From: Ziziphus jujuba
Taxonomy: Eukaryota > Streptophyta > Magnoliopsida > Rosales > Rhamnaceae
DNA length: 64,000 bases
Direction of reading: 5' to 3'
Assembly: GCF_031755915.1 (NCBI RefSeq)
Contig: NC_083384.1
Span: 6,502,001 to 6,566,000 of the forward strand
Shown: piece after piece, positions 42,811-55,425 of the stretch
How the letters are laid out: every line of letters begins with the position of its first letter
Numbering within the stretch: position 1 is the stretch's first letter
Made by a program: the position numbers and the translations under genes
Notes under the pieces: model-generated
What the model was told of the DNA's origin: nothing
Database searches by the model: none
What the model saw: the letters and a program-made list of their open reading frames with translations, nothing else

Positions 42811-44130
42811 TAGTTTGTTATTAAATGAGAGGGGTCTATTGGGGTACGTTAGATATAGATTGGACAGAACGAAACTAGAATAGATAGGCTGGGTATCCTC
42901 CATTAATTTAAAGGCCTAAACGATGGTATTTGAGTGTAAAAAGCCAAATTTAGTAGCCAAATTCGTTCAATTGGTGTATGAATTTGGCTTATTATTGTTA
43001 GGATTAATGGTCCATATACTCTGTAGCCGATGCATGTTAACCAAAATGATCTGTACAAATTTACTAATGGGAAGAATCCTCATGATTCAATGTATTTCTT
43101 TAATTACTTTGCAACCAACTTATATTAGCCAACTTAAAGATACATATATATATATATATATATATATGTTGGTTTTAACCCATTGTATGACAAAGTCAAA
43201 CAAATACCATTTACAGTAGCTAAATATAGGCTTGTATCTGTGTATATATACATAAAAAATCACCGATTCCACATTCGAGTTATAGCTCTTTATTTGTCTT
43301 TTTTTAAGACAAATAAAGAGCACATGGTATTTGCAACTTTATACATCAATTTCATAATCTTGCTTCCCGCGTTCTGGCATTGACTTTTTGATCTGTCTCT
43401 CAAAGTTTGTATATTGGAAGCAATTTATATATCTTTCTGAGTGCTACCTCCCTAATCGTAAGTAATTTTAGCTTCTAATTAATCTTAAAAGCTCCATTAA
43501 TATTAATTTATCACCGTTTATTTATATGTAAAATTAGTTCCTTTCTTTTGACAGATAAATTATATCTGAATCAGTAACTGGATCTTCTTCAATAATTCTA
43601 CTTGATCAATATTAAGTAAATCCATTATTTATAATAAAGTGTGCCATTTTTTATCTATGTTAAGCTTAAATAGATACATATTATATATAGGATTGATATA
43701 TGTGCTTTGGAGAGGAAGCAAAAATAGAAAAAAAAAGAAGATATATGTGCTTTGGAGTCTTTTTGGGTGGCTTAAGATGTGATCTGTGTTAGATGCTAAT
43801 TTTTTTTTTTTTTAAACAGAACAGAAAATAAAAATTAATATTAATTGATCGAGTAGCTAGTTGGAGCCATTCGTTATGATGACCAAGTTGGTCAAAGAAA
43901 TACATGGGATCTGCATAGCCATGGGACTGGCATGATATGTAAACTGTCCAATTCTCGAATGAATTTTTAATTTCAATAATATAGAAACTATATATGTGTG
44001 TGTGTGTGTATAGTTTTAAGACTACCATATTTGGACCCACATCATTTTAAAGAATGCGTTGATTTCCTCAATAATTTTTTTCTCCCTTAATCTTCCAAAT
44101 AGTAAATTTGTGTTTCTGTGTACATGCAGC
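42659..44130. other. Intergenic region upstream of pectin acetylesterase
   Basis: No gene. It holds a C-run and CCGGCCGG just left (42637-42654), a long (GA)n run (about 42750-42806), (TA)n at 43142-43166, a perfect hairpin at 43285-43321, a repeated ATATGTGCTTTGGAG (43695-43715 and 43741-43757) and (TG)n near 43995. Confidence 0.6.
43285..43321. other. Perfect 16-bp hairpin
   Basis: GCTCTTTATTTGTCTT, five T, then the exact reverse complement. It lies about 810 bp upstream of the pectin acetylesterase start. It could be a tiny foldback remnant. Confidence 0.8.
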
Positions 44131-45645
44131 ATGGCCTATACAAGATTAAGCAAATGGCTTGGTCTTGTATTGTTTCTACTGAATTTTCTTACAACAGAGG
44201 GGTCTTCAGTGGACATTACTTATCTGCACAGTGCAGTGGATAAAGGAGCTGGTCATTTTTTTTTTTTTTTCGTTTTCTGTTTATATCATATATTAGAAGC
44301 TCCATTAATTTATACTAAACATAAAAAAAAAAAAAAGAAAATATATAAACAAACAAAAAAAGAAGCAAAATGTTCTATTAAATTAAAGACATGTCATTTA
44401 TGTTTTGGAAATTGACAACCACTAATTAATTGTTGTGCAGTTTGTTTGGATGGTAGCCCACCTGCTTATCACTTTCAAAAGGGATCTGGCTCAGGGATTA
44501 ATAGCTGGATGGTTTACCATGCGGTAAGTATAGAGAAGTAGCTGTGAATTTGTAAAATTTAAATGCTTATTATTTAATCAAAATCTTTTTTTTTTTTTTT
44601 TTTCTCTTCTGGGCATTGTCAAAAATAGGGTGGGGGATGGTGTGATAATGTGGCAGATTGTTTGAATCGGACAACGAGAGACTTGGGTTCATCCAAACAT
44701 ATGACGAAGCAACTTAATTTCACAGGAATCATGAGCAACCAACAAGAGCTTAATCCATGTCAGGGCTAATTAACAATTAATCATCATAAAATACTTAATA
44801 AGTTGTTAATGCGCAATTACTTTCCTGATCTAAAACTTAATTAATTTGCCTATAATAATTTGTTTGCAGACTTTTACAACTGGAACATAATCTTGATTAG
44901 GTATTGTGATGGCTCATCATTCACCGGAGATGTGGAAGCCGTAGATCCTGTATATCAAATTCTCAATGCTGTTTTTAATATTTATTAATTGCATACTATA
45001 ATTTCGTATATCTTCATTTTATTCTTTAATTAATTTGGTTTCTTCAAATTGATTTGATATATAGGCTACTAATCTTCACTTCAGAGGAGCAAGGATTTGG
45101 AATGCTGTAATGGAGGACTTATTAGCAAAGGGAATGAAAAATGCTGAAAATGTATATATATATATATATATGATCCAAAGCCAGTTCAATTTATTTTATT
45201 TTATTTCTTTACCTTTTTAACTTTAATCGGCCTCTAATTAATTATTTGTTAATTGATATATAATTTAAAACTTGAATTAATTAAGAGGTTGATCAACAGG
45301 CTATACTGACTGGTTGTTCAGCTGGAGGATTGGCAACAATTCTTCATTGTGATAACTTCCAAGCTCTCTTCCCTAACACTACCAAAGTAAAATGCGTTGC
45401 AGATGGTGGTTTCATCATCAACGCGTAACCTCCTATCTCCATATATATATATATATATATATATATCTATATATATATATATATATATATCTGTGTGTGT
45501 GTGTATATGTTGGTTTTGGCTGAATTATAAGTATATATTATATTTCTGACTTTTTCTTTTTTCTTTGGGCTTTGTATATATAACAGGGAAGATATTAGTG
45601 GTGAACGAAAAATTGAAACTAAATTTAATCAAATAGTTGAACTTC

Positions 45646-45693
<48 letters not shown>

Positions 45694-47171
45694 AATCTTT
45701 TATATATTATAGTTATTACAGAGAAGAATATCTTATCTTTAGGAATTCTAATTTGATTTTCAATTTAATTTCAAGTAGAAAACCGAAATTGATACTTAAA
45801 AAAATGTTGATTTTTAATTTTTGTTTGATTTTTTATTTGTAATAGAGCTCTGGGAAGAATTTGCCTAAATCCTGCACTTCACAAATGAAACCAGAGTTGG
45901 TAAGTGTGTACAAATGCCTAAGTATTTAAATGTATATATACATAAATGATATGATAAGTGGAAAAAGGATTATAAATGATAACATTTGCAACCATAGAAT
46001 CTACAATTTTTATTGAGAGAGATTATGAAATGCTATATATATATATATATCTAATCAGGATCCCATCATACATTGATTGGATACTTTTAATATATTTAAA
46101 AATTAATTAATGATCTAATAAAATTTAAATGGCATATTAAAATCCTATTTATTAAAAAAAAACTTTATATTAAAACCATAAATTGGATTTAATGTAAGTT
46201 GGGTTGTGTGTGTGTATATATATACATATAAATTTTATTATCAATATCAAGAACTTTGTATCAGGAATGGATGTTTTCCAAACAATCCTGGAGAAAAAAT
46301 GTTTTGAATAAAAGAATAATTATATGAATAATATTATATATATATATATATATAGTATTTCACAGTTAATATTTCATTTTTCCGTCGGCTTACCAAATAT
46401 ATACTTTGATAAATCTTGCAGTGTTTCTTTCCACAGCATGTGATTGAACATGTTCAAACACCCATCTATATCGTAAATTCACCCTATGATCTATGGCAGG
46501 TTATTACTAATTCCTTTTTAACTTTGAATAACAAAGAATATATATATAATTTTGGTTTTGACGGTATAATCAATTGCTCATTTAATGCTTCGTATTAAAA
46601 AGTAACATATACTTTTCTTTGACATACACATTGTTAAATATATTATTATATATTTGTTCGAATTCAGAGTAAAATACTTTGTGTGATATATTAAGGTGAC
46701 AAACATTCTTGTTCCTAAAACCGCTGACCCTCATGGCACTTGGAAATCTTGCAATCATGACATAAGAAATTGCTCGAGTGATCAAATCGGAACCATGCAG
46801 CGTAAGTATATATATGTGTGTATAAATATATATACAATTAATATATTAATTTTGAGCAAACAAGCTAGTTTCTTTCTTTTTCTTGAAGCTTTATAAATTT
46901 ATCAACTATTAATTCTGAAAATGGGAAATAGATGAATTTATAAATCTATTAATTTTCCAGACTTCAGGACAAAATTTTTGCATGCATTAAGTGGATTGAA
47001 GAAGAATTCTGAATCTAATGGAATGTTTATAGACTCTTGCTATGTACACTGCCAAATCGATAGGCAAGAAACGTGGTTCAGAAACGATTCTACCGTTGTA
47101 CGGAACAAGGTAATTTTTTGCTTTTCCCCTTTGATTTAGCTGCTAATTATTACCAATTCATTTATCAAATT

Positions 47172-47206
<35 letters not shown>

Positions 47207-47433
47207 CCAATTTGAGATTATTTTCTTTTCTTATTCTTTTATTTTTTTCTTTAATTGATAATGACAAACAAATAAAGTACTAATTATTTCAATTTTTTTT
47301 AAATGTACAGAAATTGGCAAATGAAGTTGGAGATTGGTTTTATGATGATAAATATCGTCCATTGCAGGAGCCAGATTGTCCTTACCCTTGTAACCCTACT
47401 TGTTATAACATTGTAACCAATAGTACTCAGTGA
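44131..47433 (+). CDS. Pectin acetylesterase (CE13)
   Basis: Twelve exons give 398 aa: 44131-44251, 44441-44523, 44629-44758, 44870-44949, 45065-45151, 45300-45424, 45587-45647, 45846-45899, 46422-46499, 46696-46801, 46961-47109, 47311-47433. A signal peptide ([15 protein letters not shown]) is followed by [47 protein letters not shown] and LHFRGARIW, then the nucleophile motif [14 protein letters not shown], the acid SPYDLWQ and the histidine region SCYVHCQ. The tail is cysteine-rich ([11 protein letters not shown]). The enzyme removes O-acetyl groups from wall pectin. The Ser/Asp/His triad and family length fit; several Asn-X-Ser/Thr sites agree with secretion. Introns contain long (TA)n and (CT)n runs. 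It seems intact and lies between the two copies of the duplicated kinase-upstream segment. Confidence 0.93.
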
Positions 47434-47773
47434 TTGTAACTAAGCACTGATTTTATGGAAGATCATTGAGCAATTTGATTTGTGGAATTTTGTTTTTTTC
47501 CATAAAAAAATGAATTCGATCGGTTTCAATCATATATTGACTTGTAACATTTCAAAGAAAAGAATGCACAACAAATTTGTTCCCAAAAAAAAAAAAAAAG
47601 AAAAAGATGCTTAATAAACCAGAGAATAAGGAATTGTTACTCTTATTTTCTTTTTTCTTTTTTCTTTTTTGTTTCTTTTTTGTGTTGCTTAGAAAACCTC
47701 AAAATTGTTCACTTTTTTTTTTTTTTTTAATAATTAGAATGGAGTGTATAGTAAAACGAAAAAACTAAAAAGG
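47434..47773. other. 3' flank of pectin acetylesterase
   Basis: AT-rich with poly-A and poly-T runs. No gene. Confidence 0.5.
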
Positions 47774-48450
47774 CTTTCTTCAACTGTTCTAACTACTCTA
47801 CATAATGGAGTATTTCGTCTCTGCGTAATATTACTACTCCTAGCTAATTTTAATTAACATTATCTGCTTTTTTTTTTCTTTTTTTTTTTTTTTTTGGTTT
47901 TGTCTCCAAGCTAATTGTCTTCATGCAAAGTCTTGACTACTCGTGAATTTTAACTCATTGGGCTATCATCAATTACATGCTGCCATGTGGCAGTGCTGTT
48001 CCACTGGCTACCACGTGGCACTTCTTGGTGGTGCTGCTTGAAAATACATATTACTCTTATTTGGGTGCCATTGACTTGATGATTCTTTTGAACATAGTCA
48101 ACCCAATTTGCGACGTGTCAAGTGCTGTTTACATGATGATACAGTAGTGAGGTGCAAAGATTATGAAAAAGTGAAAATGGGGATGAAACTGGATGAAGAA
48201 GGATTAAGTTTGTGTTTCTGGTTTGCGCTTAAATATTAAATAATTACTCTTTGTTTTCTTTGAATTATTTTATCAGAAAGAAAATATACAATATATATTA
48301 TTCGTTTTTTGCTTAAATAAGTCAAGCAAGCAACGTAACTCTAATCTAGATCGAGAAAGTTTTTTAAACTAGATTGACAAAGTTAAAAGAGAAAGACTTG
48401 GATAAATTAAATTAAAGCAAAGACAAGGAAAAATTAGCTTGGCCGGCTTG
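47774..48450. repeat. Segmental direct repeat, copy 2
   Basis: About 677 bp, a direct copy of 41958-42658 placed 340 bp downstream of the pectin acetylesterase stop. No kinase coding sequence precedes it. Confidence 0.85.
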
Positions 48451-48679
48451 ATTTTATATATATATATATATAGATATATAAAGATTAGCCTTTAGAATTA
48501 ATTAGATTCCAAGTTATGAAAATTGTAAAATGTGCGTGCAGTGATTTGATCAACAACTTTAAATGGGAATATATATTTTGCCAACTCCGTTTAGCCCTCC
48601 ATGGTAGACATACTGCTTTGGATGATTAGTATCCTATGTGTAACAGTTCCCCTGAATCAAGTTATCATCATTTTTTGAG

Positions 48680-49025
48680 TGTGGTTGGATGAAGCTTGTA
48701 TTGTTTGGATTAATTTTCAACCTAAGGCAACATGATGTTTTTCACATATTGAGTTTTTGAGCTAGTTTAAAGGAAGTTATTTGAACTATGTAGAATGAAG
48801 AATGAAAGTGTCAATATCTTGTTGCCCTTGATATGCTAGGTGATTTGGAAAGCATGGAATGGGTTGGTTTTTGACGTAGTTGCACCAAACCCTTTGAATG
48901 ATCACGGCTGCTTGTAATGCAAATTTGGAATTTCATGAGCTTAGCAATGTGCGTTTGGGATTAGGAAAACAAGTGAAAATGAGGCTTGATGGCCTCCTTC
49001 GGCTTCAATTAAATTAGTTCTTGTG

Positions 49026-49056
<31 letters not shown>

Positions 49057-49225
49057 TTTTGTTTATTGTAGTGCAAATAAAATAATCCATTGGGTTATCA
49101 AGAAAACTTTGAGTAGTTTTATTCCTTTGAATTGGGAATTTTCTTGATTTTAAGAAGCTTATTATTGATGATGTAATCCGTTCTCCTTAATGAAAATTTT
49201 GTTTTGTCTAAAAAAAAAAATTGAA
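48680..49225 (+). mobile_element. LINE 3'-end remnant
   Basis: Broken frames give VWKAWNGLVFD and NANLEFHELSNVRLGLG-like text. The last 160 bases (about 49065-49225, GTGCAAATAAA ... TTGGGAATTTTCTTGAT ... TTATTATTGATGATGTAATC ... CTTAATGAAAAT, then poly-A) match the tail at 63715-63888. It is 5'-truncated. Confidence 0.65.
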
Positions 49226-50478
49226 ATATTTAAAACTAAATAAAAAAATTTCCATCATAAAGTTAAGATTAAATGTACAATTTTTTAAATGAAAGTATAG
49301 TCATATATATATATATATATATTTAATAAATTCGTAATATATTACGCTTTTTTCTTTTAGTGAAAAATTCATAATTTATTATGCGATATTAAAATAAAGC
49401 CGTTTGTCAATCCAGCAAGCGTGTATCTCTCACTTGCTCACCCAATTGTGGGTTTTGTAACGGTACAAAAGGAGATACTAGTATGCAAATCCTTGCTTTA
49501 CATTTATTCTCTCTCTACCCAATGGCTATTTTTCTCTTTCTCCTTCTCCTCCTCTTCTTCTTCTTCTGTAGAATTCTAATAGAGGGAACAAGGCAATTTA
49601 AGCAGTTGGGGAATTCAATCTCCACCACTTTCAAACACTCTTCTCCGGCAAAATCTCCGATGCGATCCACTCTCACCTCCAAACATTGGCTCGCCGTCTT
49701 CCGGAGGAAAATCGGCATAGAGATGGTGCCTCACAGCTTTCTACTGTGAGCAGACGACTCTGGCTTTCAGGTATGGTTGGTAGGTCAATTTTGCTTTCAA
49801 TTTTTTTTTTTTTTTTGGGTTGTTATCAATTTGTTTGTTTACTGAGAAAATTTTGTATCTTTTGGTTCCTAATTGGATGTTTTGGTCTTCGGGTGTATGA
49901 TCTTAATGGTTTCTATGTTATCTCCTTAATTATGTTTATTATCAATTTTTTTGTTTGCTAATAAAATTTCACATCTTTTGGTTTCTGATTAGATATTTTG
50001 GTGTTTGGTTATGATCTTGATGGTTCTATTTTTGAGTGCATTTCTGGAATTTTTTTTTTTTTGGTTAGATTTATGTGGGCTTTGCGGGTGATTATACTTA
50101 TTTATCATAACAAGTATACAAAATTCTCGATATGAATGTCTACAATAATTACATAGGATGACAATGTTTAAATAAGTAAATAATCCAATATTGCAGGCCT
50201 TGAAATTTAGTAATTAAATCAATCTAGTACACATGATCAGCAAAATCTATAATCAAAAGTCTTGGAGAAAGTGCTCCCCCCTCTTTTTTTTGTCTATGTA
50301 AGATGCACAAATCACCAAAACATAAAACTACCCATTTGAGATTAGAGGTGCTCCTAAATCTGAATGAGATTTTGGAGAGGAGAGGAAGATGGACATCAAG
50401 GAAAATAATTCACTATTTTCTGTAACATATCCTAAACCATTCTGGTGTCCAGTCAACTTTTATGCAACTTTTTGGGGG
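49226..50478. other. Spacer with a possible unrecognised transcript
   Basis: 49480-49745 is less AT-rich and encodes 88 codons (49483-49749, hydrophobic N-terminus, then TTFKHSSPAKSPMRSTLTSK), ending near CAG/GTATGG at 49770. I do not recognise it and saw no supported second exon, so it may be a non-coding or decayed gene. The rest is AT-rich. Confidence 0.25.
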
Positions 50479-50483
50479 TGATG

Positions 50484-51234
50484 TGTAACAGCCCAGCCCA
50501 GACCATCCGCATGCGATATTGTCCTCTTTGGGCATGGAGAATCCTCTTACAACCCAGCCTTCAAGGTTTTAAAAGGCCTCGCAAGGGAAAGGTATCCACA
50601 CCCACTTATATGGAGTGTTTCGTTCCCTTTTCCAATCGATGTGGGATCTCACAATCCTCCCCTCTTGGGGCCCAGTGTCCTCGCTAGCACACCGATCCGG
50701 GTACTGGCTCTGATACCCTCTGTAACAGCCCAGTCCACCCACATGCAATATTGTCCGCTTTGGGCCCAGCCTGTACGGTTTTGTCAAAACGCGTCGCAAG
50801 GGAAATGTATCCACAGTCTCTTTTAAGGCATGCTCTGTTCCTCTTTCCAATGGAGATCCCACATCGATTGGAAAGGGGAACGAAAAACTCCATATAAATG
50901 GGTATGGATACCTTTCCCTTGCGAGGCCTTTTAAAACCTTAAGAGCTGGGTTGTAAAAGGATTCCCCAGGCCCAAAGAGGACAATATCGCATGCGGGTGG
51001 TCTGAGCTGGGCTGTTACAGATGGTATCAGAGCCAGTACCCAAATCAGTATGCCAGCAAGGACGCTGGGCCCCAAGGGGGGAGGATTGTGAGATCCCACA
51101 TTGGTTGGAAAGAGGAACGAAGCATGCCTTAAAAGAGGGTGTGGATACATTTTCCTTGCGACGCATTTTGACAAAACCGTGAGGGTTGGGCCCAAAGCAG
51201 ACAATATCGCATGCGGGTGGACTGGACAGTTACA
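50484..51234. mobile_element. Inverted (head-to-head) TRIM dimer
   Basis: Two miniature LTR elements in opposite orientation form a 751-bp composite. Left, minus: LTR 50484-50653, internal, primer site 50704-50717, LTR 50721-50850 (truncated at the centre). Right, plus: LTR 50851-51019, primer site TGGTATCAGAGCCAG at 51022-51036, polypurine GGGGGGAGGAT, LTR 51087-51234. TGATG occurs at 50479-50483 and again at 51235-51239, so one target-site duplication encloses both units. LTRs 50484-50653 and 50851-51019 are one subtype (extra GGGTTGTAA..GGATTC segment); 50721-50850 and 51087-51234 are another (GACAAAACCGT). It is non-coding; the 224-codon frame across it is a by-product. Confidence 0.88.
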
Positions 51235-51239
51235 TGATG

Positions 51240-51886
51240 TCAAGTTTGTATTCCAGTTATAACGTATATGAGTATATTTTTGGTTTCTTGTTGGGCTACC
51301 ATTCTGGAAAAGAAGTTGTAGCTTAAGTGTTTTTTTTTTTCCTTTTTTATTATCAATTTGTTTGTTTTCTAAGCTTATAATTATCTTTTTTGTTGTTGTA
51401 ATGAGTTCTTTGTTATTTTTAAAGCTTGATATGGGGCTTCTCTTCTATAGGAACAATGTGATGTGTAGAAGACAGTGTGAGGGGGAATTCTTTGTTACAG
51501 CTTTAACTAGGAGAATAAGGCCATCTCGGAGGAATACAAGAACAGTGGAAGATTAGAGTTATGGATGGTGTACTTTTCAAGTGTCAAGAATTTCGAAAGT
51601 GTGAAGGGGAGAGGGATGTGTGTGTAATATTGTAAAGCCCATGGAGGCTAAGATCTGATTGTATAATTATTTTTAATAAGAAAAAATGGTTTTATGGTGT
51701 TTGGGTGGAGAGAAACGCTCAGGGATTGCCTGAGGTTCTCTTGCCCTCTAAGGTGAGTGTGGGTGTGTGGTGATCTCTCTTCTTCTTCTCTCTTATTTGC
51801 TTTCTTTTCCTTTCTATTTTTTTCTCTGGAATTTCTCTATGTTTTTATCTCTGCATTTTCTCTCTCTTTTTTTTTTCCTCTATCTT
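51240..51886. other. Spacer
   Basis: Contains a 64-codon frame (51362-51556, RNNVMCRRQCEGEFF then RRIRPSRRNTRTVED) that I do not recognise, and CT/T-rich DNA up to the solo LTR. No supported gene. Confidence 0.3.
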
Positions 51887-54337
51887 TGACAGGACCCGTC
51901 CTGGGAACCCTCTCAAGACCTCCCGGGTGATCCCGCCTAGTGAAGTCCCACTGGACAAACTCCAGAAAATATCCAATGGAACCTCACCTTAAAACGTAGA
52001 TAATCAACACCAGCATTAACATTAATACCTCAAATATATAAATATATATAAATAAGTCCACAACCGGCCTACTGTACTATAGGCCATAACTATACACATG
52101 AGTACCATGGTCTCTACTGAGTCCCATAATTAACATTAGAGCATTCTAAGAGTGTCAACAAAGTCTATAAGTACAAATAAGTAATAAATAAGTCCAGAAG
52201 ATAACAATAGGTGAAGAAAAGATAAATACGGCTGCTGCAGTGGAAGGAAACAAACGATAAGCTATGCGCTGCTACTAGCCGCCTGGGCCTAGGGGAATGA
52301 ATTTAAAACAATAAAACGTGAGATAAAGAATTTCAGTGAGTGGCATAATATAATAGAAAAATAATGATTTACTTCTGAAAAATCTTTCTCTCAAGACCTT
52401 TCGTTCCACTCTTTTAAAAAGTTCCCCGTTTAATCATTTTACAAAACCCAAACTTGTACCCCAATTAATATCATAAAAACCGATGCTCAAAAGTATGAAT
52501 GAACAATCATTGTAATATTATGAAATGTCTCAAATCAAGATATAAACATTTGAGCATATACTATAACAAATACAGTTCCACCAAATAAATATGAAAATGC
52601 AGGAATCACCCCAATATTTGTAACTCAATAATATATACAAACATATACAATGTACCATACGATGTACCAATCTGTAAACCGTGGGATACACCCACTTCAT
52701 GACCCTCAATATATGAACGGTGTCGTGGAAATAATAAATAACCATCGGGACGTACCCAACCTCACGGTTCGTGGCAATAATAAACCGTTGGATGATACCA
52801 ACCTCACGGCACCGTGGTAATAATAATAAATCGTCGGATAAACCCGACCTCACAGTCCGTGGTAATAATAGATAACCGTTGGATGCAACTAACCTCACGG
52901 CACCGTGGTAAACCCAGCGCACGGTAATATAATATAATATAATACTGATCCAAGGTATTGGCATTACATGGTACATCAATTTAAAAATAACCAATACAGT
53001 ATACATGAAACAATTTTGTAAGATTATAAATATACTTTTCCAAAAGATACTATATCATAAATCATAATTTAACATTTAAACTTCCACCGCTTAATTAAAT
53101 ACTTCAAAATCTCAAAACATCATTTCATACGAAAACCAAAAATACTACAGTGAAATATATTCACCATAAACCAATTTTAAGCACATAAAATTATAAAATA
53201 TTTGATCGTGCTTAAAATTATATGATTCTCAATCTGGTTTCTCAAACCAAATAGTTTCCAAAATGATTTAAAATCTCAATTTAATTACCAAGATATTTAA
53301 ATACCACAAGTCCATTTATGGACCCATTAAAATTGAAAATCACTTAAAACATTATCAAAAGTCATATAAAATGATAACACATATATGTGAAAGCAAATAT
53401 TTATTTATGCATAAAACAACATTTCAATTAAATGATATATACGTAAAATATTTAAACCCCATATATACTATACTATATACCCAAATCATTTAAAAATGAT
53501 ATAACCACTCACAGTACTGTAGATGCTCACGCCTGCTCTTCTACAGGATCACCTCCAAGCTCAACTCGAGTGCCTTGGTTGGTGACTCCTCCGGTGACCG
53601 AAAAAATTGACGTAAAGGTTCAGCCGAATTTGAACTTGAGAGATCTCTCAAATGGTGGGGGTTTTGGGCAATATAACCATGGAAATGGACTCAGAGGGGT
53701 CGAAAATGGTGGGACAAAGGTATGAGTAGAGCTGGGTTGGCCCAAAAACACAAGAAAAGAGGAGAGAGAAAATTTCCGGCCGTCGGGCTTCTCATGCCCG
53801 ATCTGGGCGTGTCCGGCGACTGGTGGCCATGAAATTTTACGGCTGAGCTCGCCTCCATCTCCCTTCCTCTCTAGCTGGCGTGTGTAGCAAGGTGGTGGCT
53901 GGAGATGGGTCAAACGGCGTAAAACCGGTTGGAGATAAAAACGGTCGGTTCGGGCCCGTGGGTCTGGGGTGTTTTTCTTGGGTTTTAGAGAGGAAATGGG
54001 TATTTTTGGGCTTTTCTTCCTGTTTGGCACACTTACCGAGGCTTATATAGAGCCTAAATCACTAACAGACAAAAACTGGGGATTGGCTTGGACACTGATT
54101 TAAAACTTATACTTAAAACTTCTCAGAACCATAACTTTTTATCCGTAACTCAGAACTTGGCGTGCCGTCAGTCTGTGAACTCGTATCGATGAGATCTACA
54201 CAATGGTACCTCAGTCAAACCAAAAATATTGGTTATTGAAAAGTCAACTTGAACCCATATATTATTCACTTGGTCAAACTTAGTCAAGTTGGTCAAACTT
54301 ATTTAATCATGTATATTTTTTTGTACGGGGTGTTACA
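51887..54337 (-). mobile_element. Solo LTR of the non-coding family, copy C
   Basis: A 2451-bp unit with ends TGACAGGACCC (plus) and TGTAACACCCCG (minus), bounded by a perfect 5-bp duplication ATCTT (51882-51886 and 54338-54342). No second LTR, primer site or coding domain lies inside, so it is best read as a solo LTR. On the minus strand a TATA box (CTCTATATAAGCC, about 54040) precedes a GC-richer transcribed-looking part. A tandem array lies at about 52680-52925. The frames 52530-53006 and 53620-54030 resemble no protein. It defines the ends of copies A and B. Confidence 0.82.
52680..52925 (-). repeat. Tandem repeat inside LTR copy C
   Basis: About six units of roughly 40 bases with core ACCTCACGG(C)ACCGTGGTAATAA, then ACCGTTGGATG. 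Equivalent in place to the different array in copy B. Confidence 0.65.
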
Positions 54338-55273
54338 ATCTTTCTCTGTATTCTTTTTCTCTTGATTTTCTTTCTCTATTTTGTTTGTTCTTTTGCTTTC
54401 TCTTTTTTGTTATCTCTTTACTTGTTCTCACTGCTTTTTCTTTTTACTTCTTTTTCCATTTTTTTTCTCTCTATTTTCTTTTTCAACACCCTCTACTTCC
54501 TTGGTCCTCTTCTCTATTACATTTGAACTTTCTCTTACTGCTTTTTTTTTTTTCTACTCCACTTTTCTTTCTATTTTCTCTTACTAATTTCTTTATGCAC
54601 TTTATCTCTAGTTTATTTTCAAAGTGAAGTTATTGTCATAGGGTAAATTGTTTATTCCACATGCTATCAATGGTTAGGTCTTAACATGTTAGAAATATAA
54701 TACATAAAAAAGTTAACTCTACTTATATATATAGGTATAAACTATACTTGTATTATAAAACTATCAACAATACTTCTATTATAAAACCAGGTATACTACT
54801 ATTATTTTTTCAAAAAATAAAAATCTATACTACTATTATAATATTTAAAAAAAAAAAAAACACTAAAGAAACAATAAACAAACATTTGCATGTGATAAAA
54901 AAAAATTTTAAATTAAAACAAAGTAAAATAAGACACTACTAGTAAAAACTTAAAATAAGAAATTCATCATAAAATAAAAAACTAAAAAACTTTGAAAGAA
55001 AATCAAAACACAATTAAAAAAAAAATGAATAAATAACCTTAAATAGGCATAAGAAAAACCTAAAATATGACATTAAAAAAATTAGAGAAACTTAAAAGTT
55101 TTGAATTGAAAAAATTTAAAGTAAGAAATTAACAAAATTTTGATATTTTCTTAATTATAATTTTAATGTGTATTTTCTTTAAAATTATGCTTGTATATTT
55201 ATTCAAATTGTTCTTGTATTAAATTTAAAAACTTAGGAAAAACTTGAAGGGAAATTTTTTCATTACATGTACG

Positions 55274-55425
55274 AATTATTAAGAAAATAGTTTTTTTTTT
55301 AAAAAAAATTAATTATTAAGAAAATAGTTTTTTTAAAACAAAAAAGATTAATTATTAAGAAAATAGTTTTTTAAAACAAAAAACAATAATTATTAAGATA
55401 ATAGTTTTTTTTAAACGAAAAAACA
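55274..55425. repeat. Tandem repeat, four 37-39-bp units
   Basis: Units start AATTATTAAGAAAATAG and continue into T-runs and A-runs. Spacing is 37, 39 and 38 bases. Confidence 0.85.

Noticed and set aside
50484..51234. Cassandra-type TRIM with a 5S rRNA-like LTR
   Set aside because: The layout and primer site fit a TRIM, but I see no 5S rRNA-like promoter or sequence in the LTRs.
50569..51243. 224-codon minus-strand frame
   Set aside because: It spans both arms of the inverted TRIM dimer; repetitive by construction and without a domain.
53620..54030. 136-codon minus-strand frame
   Set aside because: Proline-rich chance frame in the leader-like part of solo LTR C.
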